NCBI RefSeq assembly: GCF_009600605.1
Contig: NZ_VWNA01000001.1
Coordinates: 1,590,490-1,654,489, forward strand
Length of the DNA stretch: 64,000 nucleotides
Direction: 5' to 3'
Origin: Segnochrobactrum spirostomi
GTDB taxonomy: Bacteria > Pseudomonadota > Alphaproteobacteria > Rhizobiales > Segnochrobactraceae
This document shows, piece by piece, positions 27,221-36,247 of the stretch. The number at the start of each line of letters is the position of its first letter. The first letter of the stretch is position 1. Position numbers and translations under genes: made by a program. Below the pieces are notes generated by a model that was given only the letters and a program-made list of their open reading frames with translations, searched no databases and was not told the origin of the DNA.

Positions 27221-28420
27221 TCACGCGGCGGGGCGCGTCCCCGCCGCCTTGAGGCCCGCCGCGAGCGGCAGGATCGCCAAGAGATCCACGCCCGCGGCGA
27301 CCACGATCATGGCCTCGGCCGGCACCCGGCCGAGGAGGGCGGAGGCGAGCGTGGCGGCGGCAAAGGCGAAGGCCCCGATCGCGAGAGCGCGACGTAATCC
27401 GGCCTCCGCCTCGCCCATCGCCTCGACGAAGCGGCGGCACGTGCCGGCGGCCGCGACCCCGCCGAACAGGCCGGCCGCCACCGCGAGCGGCCATTGCAGC
27501 GCGAGACCGACATTCGGCAGCACACTCGCCGCGACGGGCAAGCTGAACGCGACCAACGCCCCGGCAATGACGGCGCCCCGGTTGCGGCGACCGTTCCCGC
27601 CGCGCACCGCGATTGCGCCGCCGACGACGGCTCCGAGCGCCGCCACCGCACCAAACAGCCCGAGCCCGAGCGGCGAGAGCCCGAACGCTCCGACCATCCG
27701 GATCGAGGCGAAAGAGACGGCGAGCCCCCATCCGAGCCCCTGAAGGACCCACGCTGCGCCGAGGAACGCCGCCGCGGACCCCCGCGGTGCAGCCCGGTCG
27801 ACGTCACCGGGGTCGGCCGCGAAAGGCGGCGCCAGTGCGGTCCTTCCCTCCGCCGTGCCCCGGCGGAGCCAGATGAAGGCTGCGAGCGCGAGGCAGAGCG
27901 TGGCGACGGGCGGCGTCTCGGGATCGATCCCGGCGAGCACGCCGCCGAGCGCCGGACCGCCGACGAAGGCGATGGCCGCGACCGGCGCGATGAGGCCTGC
28001 GGCCCATCGCGCCATGAGATCGGCCGCTTCGCCGGGGTCCATCGTCGTCAGCGCGGCCGCGATGGCGACGCCCGCCGCAGCCCCGACGACGAGACGGCCG
28101 GCGAGCAGAAGCATGATCCCCTCGAGATGGACGCCCGCCCACGTCAGCGCGCTGCCGGCCGCAAGCCCCGCCGCGCCGGAGAGGAGCATCGTTCGCCAGT
28201 CGAATGCCGCGGCGCGGCTACCCGTGCGTGAGGCCCCGACCGCCAAAACACCGAGACCGACACCGAACGGCAGGGCGGCGAACGCGAGCCCGAGGAGCGC
28301 CGACTGAGCCGTCGTCCCGAGCCCCTCCACGATCCGCCCTTCGGCAAACAGCGCCACGACGAGGGGATGGGAAAGGCCGAGCGACAGGACGGCGACGAAG
28401 AGGGCGGCGAGGATGGGCAA
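27221..28420 (-). CDS. MFS transporter
   Basis: Membrane protein of 399 residues with about 12 hydrophobic helices and a basic central loop (about residues 195-225), the usual major-facilitator layout. The sequence is very Ala/Gly/Leu-rich and lacks a substrate-specific motif that I can recognise. It is convergent with the aminotransferase gene, whose stop is 6 bases away, so it need not belong to the polyamine system. Confidence 0.8.
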   Translation of the reverse strand: MPILAALFVAVLSLGLSHPLVVALFAEGRIVEGLGTTAQSALLGLAFAALPFGVGLGVLAVGASRTGSRAAAFDWRTMLLSGAAGLAAGSALTWAGVHLEGIMLLLAGRLVVGAAAGVAIAAALTTMDPGEAADLMARWAAGLIAPVAAIAFVGGPALGGVLAGIDPETPPVATLCLALAAFIWLRRGTAEGRTALAPPFAADPGDVDRAAPRGSAAAFLGAAWVLQGLGWGLAVSFASIRMVGAFGLSPLGLGLFGAVAALGAVVGGAIAVRGGNGRRNRGAVIAGALVAFSLPVAASVLPNVGLALQWPLAVAAGLFGGVAAAGTCRRFVEAMGEAEAGLRRALAIGAFAFAAATLASALLGRVPAEAMIVVAAGVDLLAILPLAAGLKAAGTRPAA

Positions 28421-28694
28421 GGGCGGACGCGGGATTGGAGACGACGGGGACCGGGGCGAGGCGGGCGGCGCCTCGGCGGACCCGGACAGGCGACGATCCG
28501 CATCCTACACGAGTGGACCGCGAAGTCCTCTTCGGGTCCGGGCCACGGCCCGCCCGAGGTTGCGCCGCGCGCGAAATCCTTGCTTCGACCCGGTGCTGGG
28601 GTCGATAAGCCCGGCAGCGGATCGCACGATTCGCACCGCCGGCAGAGCCCGCGGATGCGGACCTTATCCCCGCGCCAGCCTTCGACGAGGCCCG

Positions 28695-30542
28695 ATGAGC
28701 CCTACTCCGTCCCGCCCCGACGCCGCGCCGACACCCCTCGGCGTGCTCAAATCCGTGTTCGGCTACGAGGCCTTCCGCGGCCTGCAGGCCGGCGTGATCG
28801 ATCACGTCGTCGCGGGCGGCGACGCGCTGGTGCTCATGCCGACGGGCGGCGGCAAGTCGCTCTGCTATCAGGTGCCGGCTTTGGTCAGGCCTGGCACGGG
28901 CATCGTGGTCTCGCCGCTGATTGCGCTGATGCACGACCAGGTTCAGGCGCTGCGCCAGCTCGGCGTGCGCGCCGCCGCCCTCAATTCCGCGCTCGATTTC
29001 CAGGAGGCCCGCGCCGTCGAGCGCGATCTCGTGGAGGGCCGCCTCGACCTTCTCTATGTCGCGCCCGAGCGGCTTCTGACCGACGGCTTTCTCGCTCTCC
29101 TGGAGCGCGCCCGCATCGCGCTCTTCGCCATCGACGAGGCGCACTGCGTATCGCAGTGGGGCCACGATTTCCGTCCCGAATATCGCCAGCTCGTCGTCCT
29201 CCACGAGCGCTTCCCCACCGTCCCCCGCGTCGCGCTCACCGCGACCGCGGACGGCCCGACCCGCCGCGACATCGCCGAGCGCCTCGCGCTTCAGGACGGC
29301 AAGGTCTTCCTGTCGAGCTTCGACCGGCCGAACATCCGCTACCGCGTGACGCCCAAGGACGGGCCGCGCGCTCAGCTCAAGGCCTTCCTCGACGAGCACG
29401 GCGGTGAATCCGGCGTCGTCTATTGCATGAGCCGCGCCAAGGTGGAGGAGACCGCCGCCGCCCTCGTCGCCGACGGCCGCCACGCCCTCGCCTACCATGC
29501 CGGCCTCGACAAGGAGACGCGCGCCGCGAACCAGGACCGCTTCCTCAAGGAGGAAGCCGTCATCATGGTCGCGACGGTGGCGTTCGGCATGGGGATCGAC
29601 AAACCGGACGTCCGCTTCGTGGTCCACCTCGACCTGCCGAAGAGCATCGAGGCCTATTATCAGGAGACAGGCCGCGCCGGGCGCGACGGGTTGCCCTCGG
29701 AGACGCTGCTGCTCTACGGCATGGAGGACGTCGCCCGCCTTCTCCAGTTCACCGAAGCCTCCGAGGCGCCGGAGGCGCAGAAGCGGGTCGAGCGGCAGAA
29801 GCTCGACGCCCTGATCGGCTTCTGCGAGACGGCGGGGTGCCGGCGGCAGGTGCTCCTCTCCTATTTCGAGGAAAGCTACCCGACGCCGTGCGGGAATTGC
29901 GACACGTGCCTGGAGCCCGTCGCAACCTTCGACGGCACCGAGGCCGCGCAGAAGGTGATGTCGGCGATCTACCGGACCGGCGAGCGCTTCGGCGCCGCCT
30001 ACATCATCGACATCCTTCTCGGCACGGCCACCGACCGCATCCGCCAGAACAACCACGACGGCCTGCCGACCTTCGGCATCGGCCGCGATCTCGGTCGCGA
30101 GTCGTGGCGCTCGATCATCCGCCAATTGGTGGCGATCGGCCTCGTCGAGGTGGACGTCGAAGGCCACGGCGGATTACGGCTCGGCCGCGATTGCAAGCCG
30201 GTCCTGCGCGGCGAGCGGCGCATCAACCTCAAGGTGGAGCAGCCGAAGCCCAAGGCGGGCCGGCGCGACCGCGCGGCCGCGGGCGGCCGGGCCCGCACCG
30301 CCCCGCGCTTCGCCCATCCGGAGCAGGAAGCCCTCTACGAGGCGCTGCGCACCTTGCGTCTCTCCCTCGCCCGCGACCAGGGCGTGCCGCCCTACGTCAT
30401 CTTCCACGACGCGACGCTGATCGAGATCGCGCTCGAGCGGCCGCGCACCCTGAAGGCGCTCGGCAAGATCCAGGGCGTCGGCGAGACCAAGCTCGAGCGC
30501 TACGGCGAGCGCTTCCTCGACGTGGTTCGACGCGCCCCCTGA
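28695..30542 (+). CDS. recQ: ATP-dependent DNA helicase RecQ
   Basis: 3'-5' DNA helicase of 615 residues for recombination repair. Domain order: ATPase core with [16 protein letters not shown] (Walker A) and [20 protein letters not shown] (DEAH box and aromatic-rich loop); second RecA domain with [17 protein letters not shown] and [11 protein letters not shown]; a zinc-binding cysteine cluster ([16 protein letters not shown]); the RQC winged helix; and a C-terminal HRDC domain (about 540-612). The ATG at 28695 fits the family; the frame from 28413 is not conserved upstream. Confidence 0.96.
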   Translation: MSPTPSRPDAAPTPLGVLKSVFGYEAFRGLQAGVIDHVVAGGDALVLMPTGGGKSLCYQVPALVRPGTGIVVSPLIALMHDQVQALRQLGVRAAALNSALDFQEARAVERDLVEGRLDLLYVAPERLLTDGFLALLERARIALFAIDEAHCVSQWGHDFRPEYRQLVVLHERFPTVPRVALTATADGPTRRDIAERLALQDGKVFLSSFDRPNIRYRVTPKDGPRAQLKAFLDEHGGESGVVYCMSRAKVEETAAALVADGRHALAYHAGLDKETRAANQDRFLKEEAVIMVATVAFGMGIDKPDVRFVVHLDLPKSIEAYYQETGRAGRDGLPSETLLLYGMEDVARLLQFTEASEAPEAQKRVERQKLDALIGFCETAGCRRQVLLSYFEESYPTPCGNCDTCLEPVATFDGTEAAQKVMSAIYRTGERFGAAYIIDILLGTATDRIRQNNHDGLPTFGIGRDLGRESWRSIIRQLVAIGLVEVDVEGHGGLRLGRDCKPVLRGERRINLKVEQPKPKAGRRDRAAAGGRARTAPRFAHPEQEALYEALRTLRLSLARDQGVPPYVIFHDATLIEIALERPRTLKALGKIQGVGETKLERYGERFLDVVRRAP

Positions 30543-30646
30543 CGCGCGGGTGCCGACGCGCCGTCCGCGGTCTCGCCAACCGCACGGACGCTCAAGTCTC
30601 TCGTATCGCTTGCCTTTTCGGCAACCATCACCCGGCGCGGGCAGCT

Positions 30647-32143
30647 CTACCGCCCGGACGCCGCCGTCGGGGCCCGCGCCGAGCCCGCGCCCCGCACCAG
30701 CACGTTGACGGCACTGGCGACGGCAATGTTGAGCACCAGCGCCACCAAGCCGGTATAGACGGCGATGGGGCCGCTGCCGAGGTTCACGGCATGGATCGGC
30801 GCCCACCCGGCGTCCCAGACGAGATAGGTCCCGCCGCACAGGCCGACCGCCCAGCCCGCCAGCAGGGCCGGCGCGCGGAACCATTTCGTGAACAGACCGA
30901 ACAACAGCGCCGGAAGGGTTTGGAGGATCCAGACCCCGCCGAGCAGTTGCAGGTTGATCGCGAATTGCGTCGGCAGATACAGGATGACGAGCAGGGCGCC
31001 GGCCTTGACGAAGATCGACGTGATCTTGGCGACTTTCGCCTCGCCCGCCGGCGTCACCCGCGGGTTGACGTAAGCCTTCCAGAAATTGCGGGTGAAGAGG
31101 TTGGCGGACCCGATGCTCATGACGGCCGCCGGCACCAGGGCGCCGATGGCGATCGCCGCGAAGGCGAACCCGGCGAACCAGTGCGGGAACAGCGTCTTGA
31201 ACAGCGCCGGCACGACGTCGTTCGGGGTGTCCAGCTTGAGCCCCGCCGCATGCCCCATGTAGCCGAGCATCGCGAGAAGCCCGAGCAGGATCGTGTAGAT
31301 CGGAAGCAACATCGCGTTCTTGCGAATGGTATTGGCGCTCTTCGAGGCCAGGATGCCGGTCAGCGTGTGCGGATACATGAAGGCGCCGAGGCAGGACCCG
31401 AGCGCCAGCGTCGCATAGGCCGAATATTGGTTGGGAGCGAGCAGAATGCCTCCGCTTCCCTTGGCGGTGAACGCCGCCTCGGCGGAGGTGAAGACGGCGC
31501 CGTATCCGCCGAGCACCGACGGGATCAGCACCACCGCCGCCACCACGACGACGTAGATCATGATGTCCTTGACGAAGGCGATCAGAGCGGGCGCCCGCAA
31601 GCCCGCCGCGTAGGTGTAGATCGCGAGGACGAGGAACGCGATCATCAGTGGAATTTCTCCTTGGAGACCGAGCGCCTTGAGGGCGGCGGCCATGCCGAGA
31701 AGCTGGAGGGCGATGTAGGGCATCGAGGCGACGACGCCGGTGAGCGCCACCGCGAGTTCGAGCGGCCGCGAGCCGAACTGGCCGAAGACGACGTCGCCGG
31801 ACGTGACATATCCCGCGGCTTTGGCGCGCTTCCAGAGCGCCGGCATGACGGCGAAGACGAACGGATAGACGATGATCGTGTACGGCAACGCGAAGAAGCC
31901 GGGTGCCCCGACAGCGTAGACAAGCGCCGGCACCGCGATCATCGTATAGGCGGTGTAGAAGTCCCCGCCGATCAGAAACCACGTGATCCAGGTTCCGAAC
32001 GACCGCCCGCCGAGACCCCACTCGTCGATGTTGTAGGCTGCCTTCGGTCGCCGCCACCGCGTTGCCAGAAATCCGAGCCCGGTGACCAGCAGGAAGCAGA
32101 AAAGGGAAACGGTGAGCGTCGTCGGATCGATCTCACTCGTCAT
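30647..32143 (-). CDS. Sodium:solute symporter (MctP-like)
   Basis: SSS-family symporter of 498 residues with about 13 helices. Characteristic segments are NIDEWGLGGRSFGTWITWFL, LIGGDFYTAYTMIAVPALVY and MYPHTLTGILASKSANTIRK. The sequence resembles the MctP group, which imports monocarboxylates (lactate, pyruvate, alanine) in rhizobia; the exact solute is inferred. It overlaps the small DUF3311 gene at 32133-32333 by 11 bases and forms a two-gene unit with it, a recurring arrangement for this family. Confidence 0.9.
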   Translation of the reverse strand: MTSEIDPTTLTVSLFCFLLVTGLGFLATRWRRPKAAYNIDEWGLGGRSFGTWITWFLIGGDFYTAYTMIAVPALVYAVGAPGFFALPYTIIVYPFVFAVMPALWKRAKAAGYVTSGDVVFGQFGSRPLELAVALTGVVASMPYIALQLLGMAAALKALGLQGEIPLMIAFLVLAIYTYAAGLRAPALIAFVKDIMIYVVVVAAVVLIPSVLGGYGAVFTSAEAAFTAKGSGGILLAPNQYSAYATLALGSCLGAFMYPHTLTGILASKSANTIRKNAMLLPIYTILLGLLAMLGYMGHAAGLKLDTPNDVVPALFKTLFPHWFAGFAFAAIAIGALVPAAVMSIGSANLFTRNFWKAYVNPRVTPAGEAKVAKITSIFVKAGALLVILYLPTQFAINLQLLGGVWILQTLPALLFGLFTKWFRAPALLAGWAVGLCGGTYLVWDAGWAPIHAVNLGSGPIAVYTGLVALVLNIAVASAVNVLVRGAGSARAPTAASGR

Positions 32144-32333
32144 CGCGCACGCTCCGATACGCGATCGCGATCAGGACGATCGTCAGCGGCACCCAGGCGA
32201 TCTGGTACCAGTAGAAGAACGGAAATCCGAAGAGGGTGGGCTCGCGGAAATCGTAGAGCGGCACCCAAAGCAGCCCGATATAGGGCAAGATCAAGAGGCT
32301 CATGGAGAGCCTCTTCATACGTCGGCGATTCAT
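32133..32333 (-). CDS. DUF3311 small membrane protein, symporter partner
   Basis: Sixty-six residues with two hydrophobic helices (LSMSLLILPYIGLLWVPLYD and FPFFYWYQIAWVPLTIVLIA). The ATG at 32333 follows GGGGAGG. DUF3311 proteins are encoded directly before MctP-like symporters and presumably form a small subunit. The stop codon lies inside the symporter gene start region (11-base overlap), indicating coupling. Confidence 0.85.
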   Translation of the reverse strand: MNRRRMKRLSMSLLILPYIGLLWVPLYDFREPTLFGFPFFYWYQIAWVPLTIVLIAIAYRSVRDDE

Positions 32334-32601
32334 AACACCTCCCCAATGGTGTCGTTCGCAGGTGAGCGACATGGATTTCGGCCGTCATGCTCCATGGTTC
32401 GAGCACGACGTTCGGCCGGAGCGCACAGAACCCGGCCGCGAAATCCAAATCGGGGCCTCCCCAAAAGGCCTTAGGCCGCACTATTGCTCAGGTCCGTGAC
32501 GATTTCATTCGGGAAGTTCGGGCCCCGGGGCGAACACGTCCGCCCCGCCGCTCGCCGGTCCGGGGTCACGCCGAGCCCTGCGCGCCAAATCCACAAACGC
32601 G

Positions 32602-32638
32602 AACGCCGCCCCACCGGGTGACCGGATCGGGCGGCGTT
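32602..32638. terminator. Terminator hairpin downstream of ftcR
   Basis: A 10-bp stem AACGCCGCCC / GGGCGGCGTT with a 17-base loop, 42 bases beyond the ftcR stop codon. On the plus strand it is followed by TCAGCATTTC. No long T-run follows on either strand. The surrounding 32334-32680 gap otherwise holds only the DUF3311 promoter region. Confidence 0.6.
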
Positions 32639-32680
32639 TCAGCATTTCTTGACGGTGCCGGCGTGCTGAAGACGAAGGCC

Positions 32681-33349
32681 TCAGCCGACGAAGCGGTAGC
32701 CGATATAGCGCTTCGCGTCGATCACGTCGTGGCCGAGCTTCTGGCGCAGCTTCTTGCGCAGCTTGCTCATGTGGCCTTCGATCGCGCTCTCGTCGACCTC
32801 TTCGTTGAAGATGCCGTAGATCACGTTGAAGAGCTGGGTCTTCGTGATGCGACGGCCGCTATTCTTCACCAGGTGCTCGAGGATGCGGCGCTCGCGGCGC
32901 GGCAGGACCAAGGGCTCGCCGTCGATCTCAGGATCGCGTCCGTCGAAATGCACCTTGAGCCGGCCTTTCATCGCCGCGCCGACATCGGCGTTCATGCGGC
33001 GCCACACCGCATCCGACCGAGCCGCGATTTCGCGGACATGCACAGGTTTGCGAACGACATCGTCAATGCCGGCGGTGAACAGCTCGAGCGTCAGCTCGAG
33101 CGAGCGCTCCTCGCTCAGCGCGATGATCGGCGCACGGCTGTGCGCACGGATCAGTTCAGGATAGACCGGACGCGCATCGAAATCGCCAAGCAGAAAGCCC
33201 TGGACGGCCTGAAGATCTTGATCTGAGGCCGTCTCTAACCATTCGCGAAACTCGGTCGAGCCGAAACCGAGCGATGGAAAGCCTTCACGGGCAAAGCCGG
33301 CGACATAGCCGTCTGCAACTGCGGATCGGTGATCCACGACGACATACAT
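32681..33349 (-). CDS. ftcR: FtcR-like flagellar transcriptional regulator (OmpR family)
   Basis: Protein of 222 residues. The N-terminal receiver-like domain (MYVVVDHRSAVADGYVAGFA) has a degenerate phosphorylation site; the lysine of VVRKPVHVREI is kept. The C-terminal OmpR-type winged helix reads PRRERRILEHLVKNSGRRIT and HMSKLRKKLRQKLGHDVIDA. The whole matches FtcR/Rem, the master activator of flagellar genes in Brucella and Sinorhizobium. No flagellar structural genes are in the window, so the regulator stands apart from its expected targets or is a paralogue. An AT-richer upstream region with several palindromes suggests elaborate control. Confidence 0.82.
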   Translation of the reverse strand: MYVVVDHRSAVADGYVAGFAREGFPSLGFGSTEFREWLETASDQDLQAVQGFLLGDFDARPVYPELIRAHSRAPIIALSEERSLELTLELFTAGIDDVVRKPVHVREIAARSDAVWRRMNADVGAAMKGRLKVHFDGRDPEIDGEPLVLPRRERRILEHLVKNSGRRITKTQLFNVIYGIFNEEVDESAIEGHMSKLRKKLRQKLGHDVIDAKRYIGYRFVG

Positions 33350-33468
33350 CTCAACCCCCTCGAACCTCTTACTCCACCACCCCGAAAAACCACCGATCCG
33401 TAAGAATAGATCAGCAGCTATTCAGACTAGGGTCCCTGTAACCCATATCGACATATGTGCCTCTTGCA

Positions 33469-33480
33469 CCGCAATTGCGG
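33469..33480. promoter_or_regulatory. Perfect 12-bp palindrome upstream of ftcR
   Basis: CCGCAATTGCGG, centred about 125 bases upstream of the ftcR start, is a candidate dimer-binding site. No regulator can be named. Confidence 0.35.
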
Positions 33481-33495
33481 CACCAAAGACAGGAT

Positions 33496-33519
33496 CGGTT
33501 ACGAAATCACTCGTAACCG
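33496..33519. promoter_or_regulatory. Inverted repeat upstream of ftcR
   Basis: CGGTTACGA and TCGTAACCG form perfect 9-bp arms around a 6-base spacer (AATCAC). The total of 24 bases fits a site for a dimeric regulator. It lies about 150 bases upstream of ftcR. No T-run follows, so it is not an obvious terminator. Confidence 0.45.
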
Positions 33520-34180
33520 CTTCCAGCTACTCAAGATTTCCTAATCGCCCCTTCACGATTTTGACTATAAGGAGGCAGAATAACGAGTCAATGACGAAAA
33601 TCCCCGCTTCGGCAGGCGTCTGGCCCGTTTCGATCCAGATTGGGCTGTATTCACGCCAACCAAGGAGTGAGTCAGCCTCACACAAGCCCCAGCTACTAGC
33701 TTTTGCCGCCACTTCCGCGGGCGACTACCTGAGAAGCGACGCCGGTTTTCATAAAGATGCCAGACCGGCGCAAACATAAGTTAATTAATACAAAATTCTT
33801 TCTGAATATAACAGCCCTGACACAAAGAATATACCGCATTCAAGTTGTCACGAAGGGCTTTTCGCGAAAGACAGCACCGCGCAATCCGTTGCTGCAAAGC
33901 AGCATCGTGGCCATCGAGACACCCGGACACAGGCCATGCCATCACGAAAGCGTTCTGGGCGGCCCCTTCCTACGCTGGCAAAAGCACTGAATTCGAAATG
34001 AAACGATCGAGTCCTGGAGCGCCTTTGCGCTACCGGTGCGCGCAAGAAATACAACCACAGGACGCCGTCGTCGCGCAGACCTTATCCCTCACATAGCCGT
34101 GAGCGGCAACCACGGGAGCGCCAGGCGCAACCGCCCGGGCGAGAGCGGTGCAACCCGGGCGGAGGCCCTCCAAAAAGAAA

Positions 34181-34206
34181 GCGCCCGGACCGTGGGGTCC
34201 GGGCGC
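34181..34206 (-). terminator. Intrinsic terminator of cspA
   Basis: An 11-bp perfect stem GCGCCCGGACC / GGTCCGGGCGC with a 4-base loop. Read on the minus strand it is followed by TTTCTTTTTGG, a strong U-tract. It begins 30 bases after the cspA stop codon. Confidence 0.9.
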
Positions 34207-34236
34207 CTTCATCGCGAAAAAGCCTCGCGGCAAAAA

Positions 34237-34452
34237 TCAGGCGTCGGCGGCCTGGAGATTGCCGGCAGAGGACTTGCCGGTGCGGCGGTCGGTCAGAATC
34301 TCGTAGTTGATCTTCTGGCCTTCACGCAGATCGTCCAGGCCGGCCCGCTCGACCGCCGAGATGTGCACGAACACATCCTTGCCGCCGTCATCGGGCTGGA
34401 TGAACCCGTAACCCTTCTGCGCGTTGAACCACTTCACTGTGCCCTTAGCCAT
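34237..34452 (-). CDS. cspA: Cold-shock protein (CspA family)
   Basis: Seventy-one residues, a single OB-fold cold-shock domain. RNP-1 is KGYGFIQ and RNP-2 is VFVHISA; the start [19 protein letters not shown] is canonical. It acts as an RNA chaperone that melts secondary structure. The ATG at 34452 is preceded by GAAAGGATG. The gene is monocistronic, with a strong terminator at 34181-34206. The 273-base upstream gap to 34725 is likely promoter and leader; a cold-shock-type 5' leader cannot be judged without folding. Confidence 0.95.
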   Translation of the reverse strand: MAKGTVKWFNAQKGYGFIQPDDGGKDVFVHISAVERAGLDDLREGQKINYEILTDRRTGKSSAGNLQAADA

Positions 34453-34725
34453 GGCACATCCTTTCAGGTCTTAAGTAATAGATCGACCGTCACGCCGTGC
34501 GTGTCCGTTCGGCTTCGCGATGATCGGAGCAAGTTCGCCAAGACATCCGGCCCATTCAGCGGGCCCATATAAAGCCGGGCGGGGTCTGAGATCAAGCGTT
34601 TGCGGGCTTCTGGAGCAACTGTCAGGAGGCCGTGAAGTCAAATCCACGCGCCTTATGAATACCCGCCGCGCCCGCGAGCGCGCTCGATGTTCAAGGACCG
34701 ACAAGAGCCCGGACCCCGCGAGACG

Positions 34726-35517
34726 TTACGCCAAATCTGGACCTGCGGATGGCGTGTCGACGGCGCCGACGGCGTGGAGCATCGCACCATGCTGGCGCAG
34801 CCAGACCCGCCCGCGCCGCCCCTCTGGACAGAGTCTCGCGACGATCCGCCAGAACGCCGGCGAATGGTTCATCTCGACGAGATGAGCCACTTCGTGAGCA
34901 GCGAGATAATCGAGCACGAAGGGTGGCGCCATCACGACACGCCAGGAGAAGGACAGCGCGCCGCTGCTCGAGCAAGAGCCCCAGCGGCTCACCGTGTCGC
35001 GCACCCGGAGCGAGGTGACTTTGACGCCGAGCGCCGCCGCATGCCGGGCGACGGCGACCTTGAGATCGCTCTCCGCTTCGCGGCGCAGGAAGTCGCGGAC
35101 GCGGCGGGGCAAGGCGGCAGGATCACCGCTGACGAGGATCACCGCCCGCCCGTCTTCGTCGCGGGTGCAGCGCACGAGGCCGCGCGCCGTTCCGCTGTGG
35201 CGCACGAGGTGCGGTTCTCCACGCAGCGGAATGGTGTGGCCGTCGGCGAACGGCGTCGGAACCGGGCGTCGCGCCATGCGCTCCGCGAGCCAGCCGCGAT
35301 GCTGTTGGAGAAAGGCTCTCACCGCGTCCTCGCCGACCCGCGGCGGCACGGTCAGCACCGGCCCCTCCGTGCCGATCGGAACGCGCAAGGTGAGCCGGCG
35401 GGCGCGGCTCGCGATCTTGACCCGAACCAACACTTCGAAGCCGCCCGCCTCGACCGAGAAGGACGCGGGCATCGGCGAAGCCTGCCGCCGCCGACCGAGA
35501 GGCGCGAAGAAGTTCAT
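34726..35517 (-). CDS. YgjP/DUF45 family metal-dependent hydrolase
   Basis: About 263 residues. The C-terminal half carries the SprT/YgjP-like zincin signature: RDTVSRWGSCSSSGALSFSW, VLDYLAAHEVAHLVEMNHSP (HExxH-type motif HEVAH and third ligand H) and FWRIVARLCP. The N-terminal region with RARRLTLRVPIGTEGPVLTV also fits the family. Physiological substrates are not known. The start is uncertain: in-frame candidates are 35556 (with AGGGA nearby), 35517 and 35472; conserved sequence begins near residue 20 of the chosen start. Confidence 0.87.
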   Translation of the reverse strand: MNFFAPLGRRRQASPMPASFSVEAGGFEVLVRVKIASRARRLTLRVPIGTEGPVLTVPPRVGEDAVRAFLQQHRGWLAERMARRPVPTPFADGHTIPLRGEPHLVRHSGTARGLVRCTRDEDGRAVILVSGDPAALPRRVRDFLRREAESDLKVAVARHAAALGVKVTSLRVRDTVSRWGSCSSSGALSFSWRVVMAPPFVLDYLAAHEVAHLVEMNHSPAFWRIVARLCPEGRRGRVWLRQHGAMLHAVGAVDTPSAGPDLA

Positions 35518-35684
35518 GGGTGGACGGCGATTCGCGAAACCATCATCGCGGACCATGATCCCTACGCACCGCGCTCGCCGCCAGAGCGGCGCGAACGCAT
35601 TCTGTTGATGAGTGCCGAGACGGGGTCGCGCTGCCGAACGAAGAGGGGGCCGCAGAGCAGCCCCCTCCATTCTGAGGATCCGGT

Positions 35685-36086
35685 TCAGCCGGCGTTCGGG
35701 CGATCGCCACCGAAGGCGCCGCGGTTGCGCATGAAGCGGTCGAACTCTTCCTGATCCTTGGCGCGGCGCAGCTCGCGCAGGAAGGTGTCGAACTCCGCCC
35801 GCATGGTGTCGAGCCGGCGGCGTTCCTCCTCGAGCCGCTTCAGCTCGCGGTCCCGATACTCGTCGAACGCAACGTTGCCGGTGCGGCCGAAGCCGGGCTC
35901 GAAGCCGGTGCGGCCCGCCCCGTCGAAGCGGCGGCGCAGGGCATCGAAGCCCTCATGCAGCCGGTCGCCCCAGATCATGTAGGCGACCATGGCGAGACCA
36001 AGCGGCCAATAGAGGATAAAACCGAGCACCGTCAGAAAGATAGCACCCGGCACCCTCTTGTCGCGAAGCGGAAAGCAGTTGGACAT
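35685..36086 (-). CDS. DUF2852 membrane protein
   Basis: One hundred and thirty-three residues from an ATG at 36086. One N-terminal hydrophobic helix (GAIFLTVLGFILYWPLGLAM) is followed by a charged coiled-coil region (about residues 75-125, ELKRLEEERRRLDTMRAEFD). The ending FDRFMRNRG matches DUF2852, a family largely confined to alphaproteobacteria with no known role. An in-frame TTG at 36107 would add only seven residues. Confidence 0.85.
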   Translation of the reverse strand: MSNCFPLRDKRVPGAIFLTVLGFILYWPLGLAMVAYMIWGDRLHEGFDALRRRFDGAGRTGFEPGFGRTGNVAFDEYRDRELKRLEEERRRLDTMRAEFDTFLRELRRAKDQEEFDRFMRNRGAFGGDRPNAG

Positions 36087-36247
36087 GGGTTTCCCCGATT
36101 CCTCCAAAACAGGACGGAGAAGACGTGGGAAGGCCGAGCCGCCGAATCAAGACGAAGGCGACGGATTTTCATCCGCCGCCCTCTCGTTACATTATAGCAT
36201 TGCCATAGATCTTGCCGCGCCGTCGTGCCGCGGCGGCATCGCCCCGC

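Larger units (their letters stand above)
33350..34180. other. AT-richer non-coding region upstream of ftcR
   Basis: About 830 bases with visibly lower G+C than the flanks and many A/T runs, for example around 33775-33835. Frames here (such as 33591-33779 and 33757-33990) lack family similarity and have poor translation signals. Two palindromes, at 33469-33480 and 33496-33519, lie 120-170 bases upstream of ftcR. I find no tRNA, integrase or transposase. It may hold regulatory sites, an unrecognised small RNA or a decayed insertion. Confidence 0.5.

Noticed and set aside
32133-32143. 11-base overlap of the DUF3311 and symporter genes taken as a frameshifted single gene
   Set aside because: The two-gene overlapping arrangement is usual for this symporter family, and both proteins are complete.
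29423-32335. 970-codon plus-strand frame spanning recQ and the symporter gene
   Set aside because: It overlaps recQ in another frame and runs antisense to the symporter gene. Composition is Arg/Pro/Gly-biased, with no domain.
33591-33779. Possible small gene after AGGAGG at 33570-33580
   Set aside because: The purine-rich motif is about 15 bases from the ATG, too far for normal initiation. The peptide has no recognisable features and the region looks non-coding.
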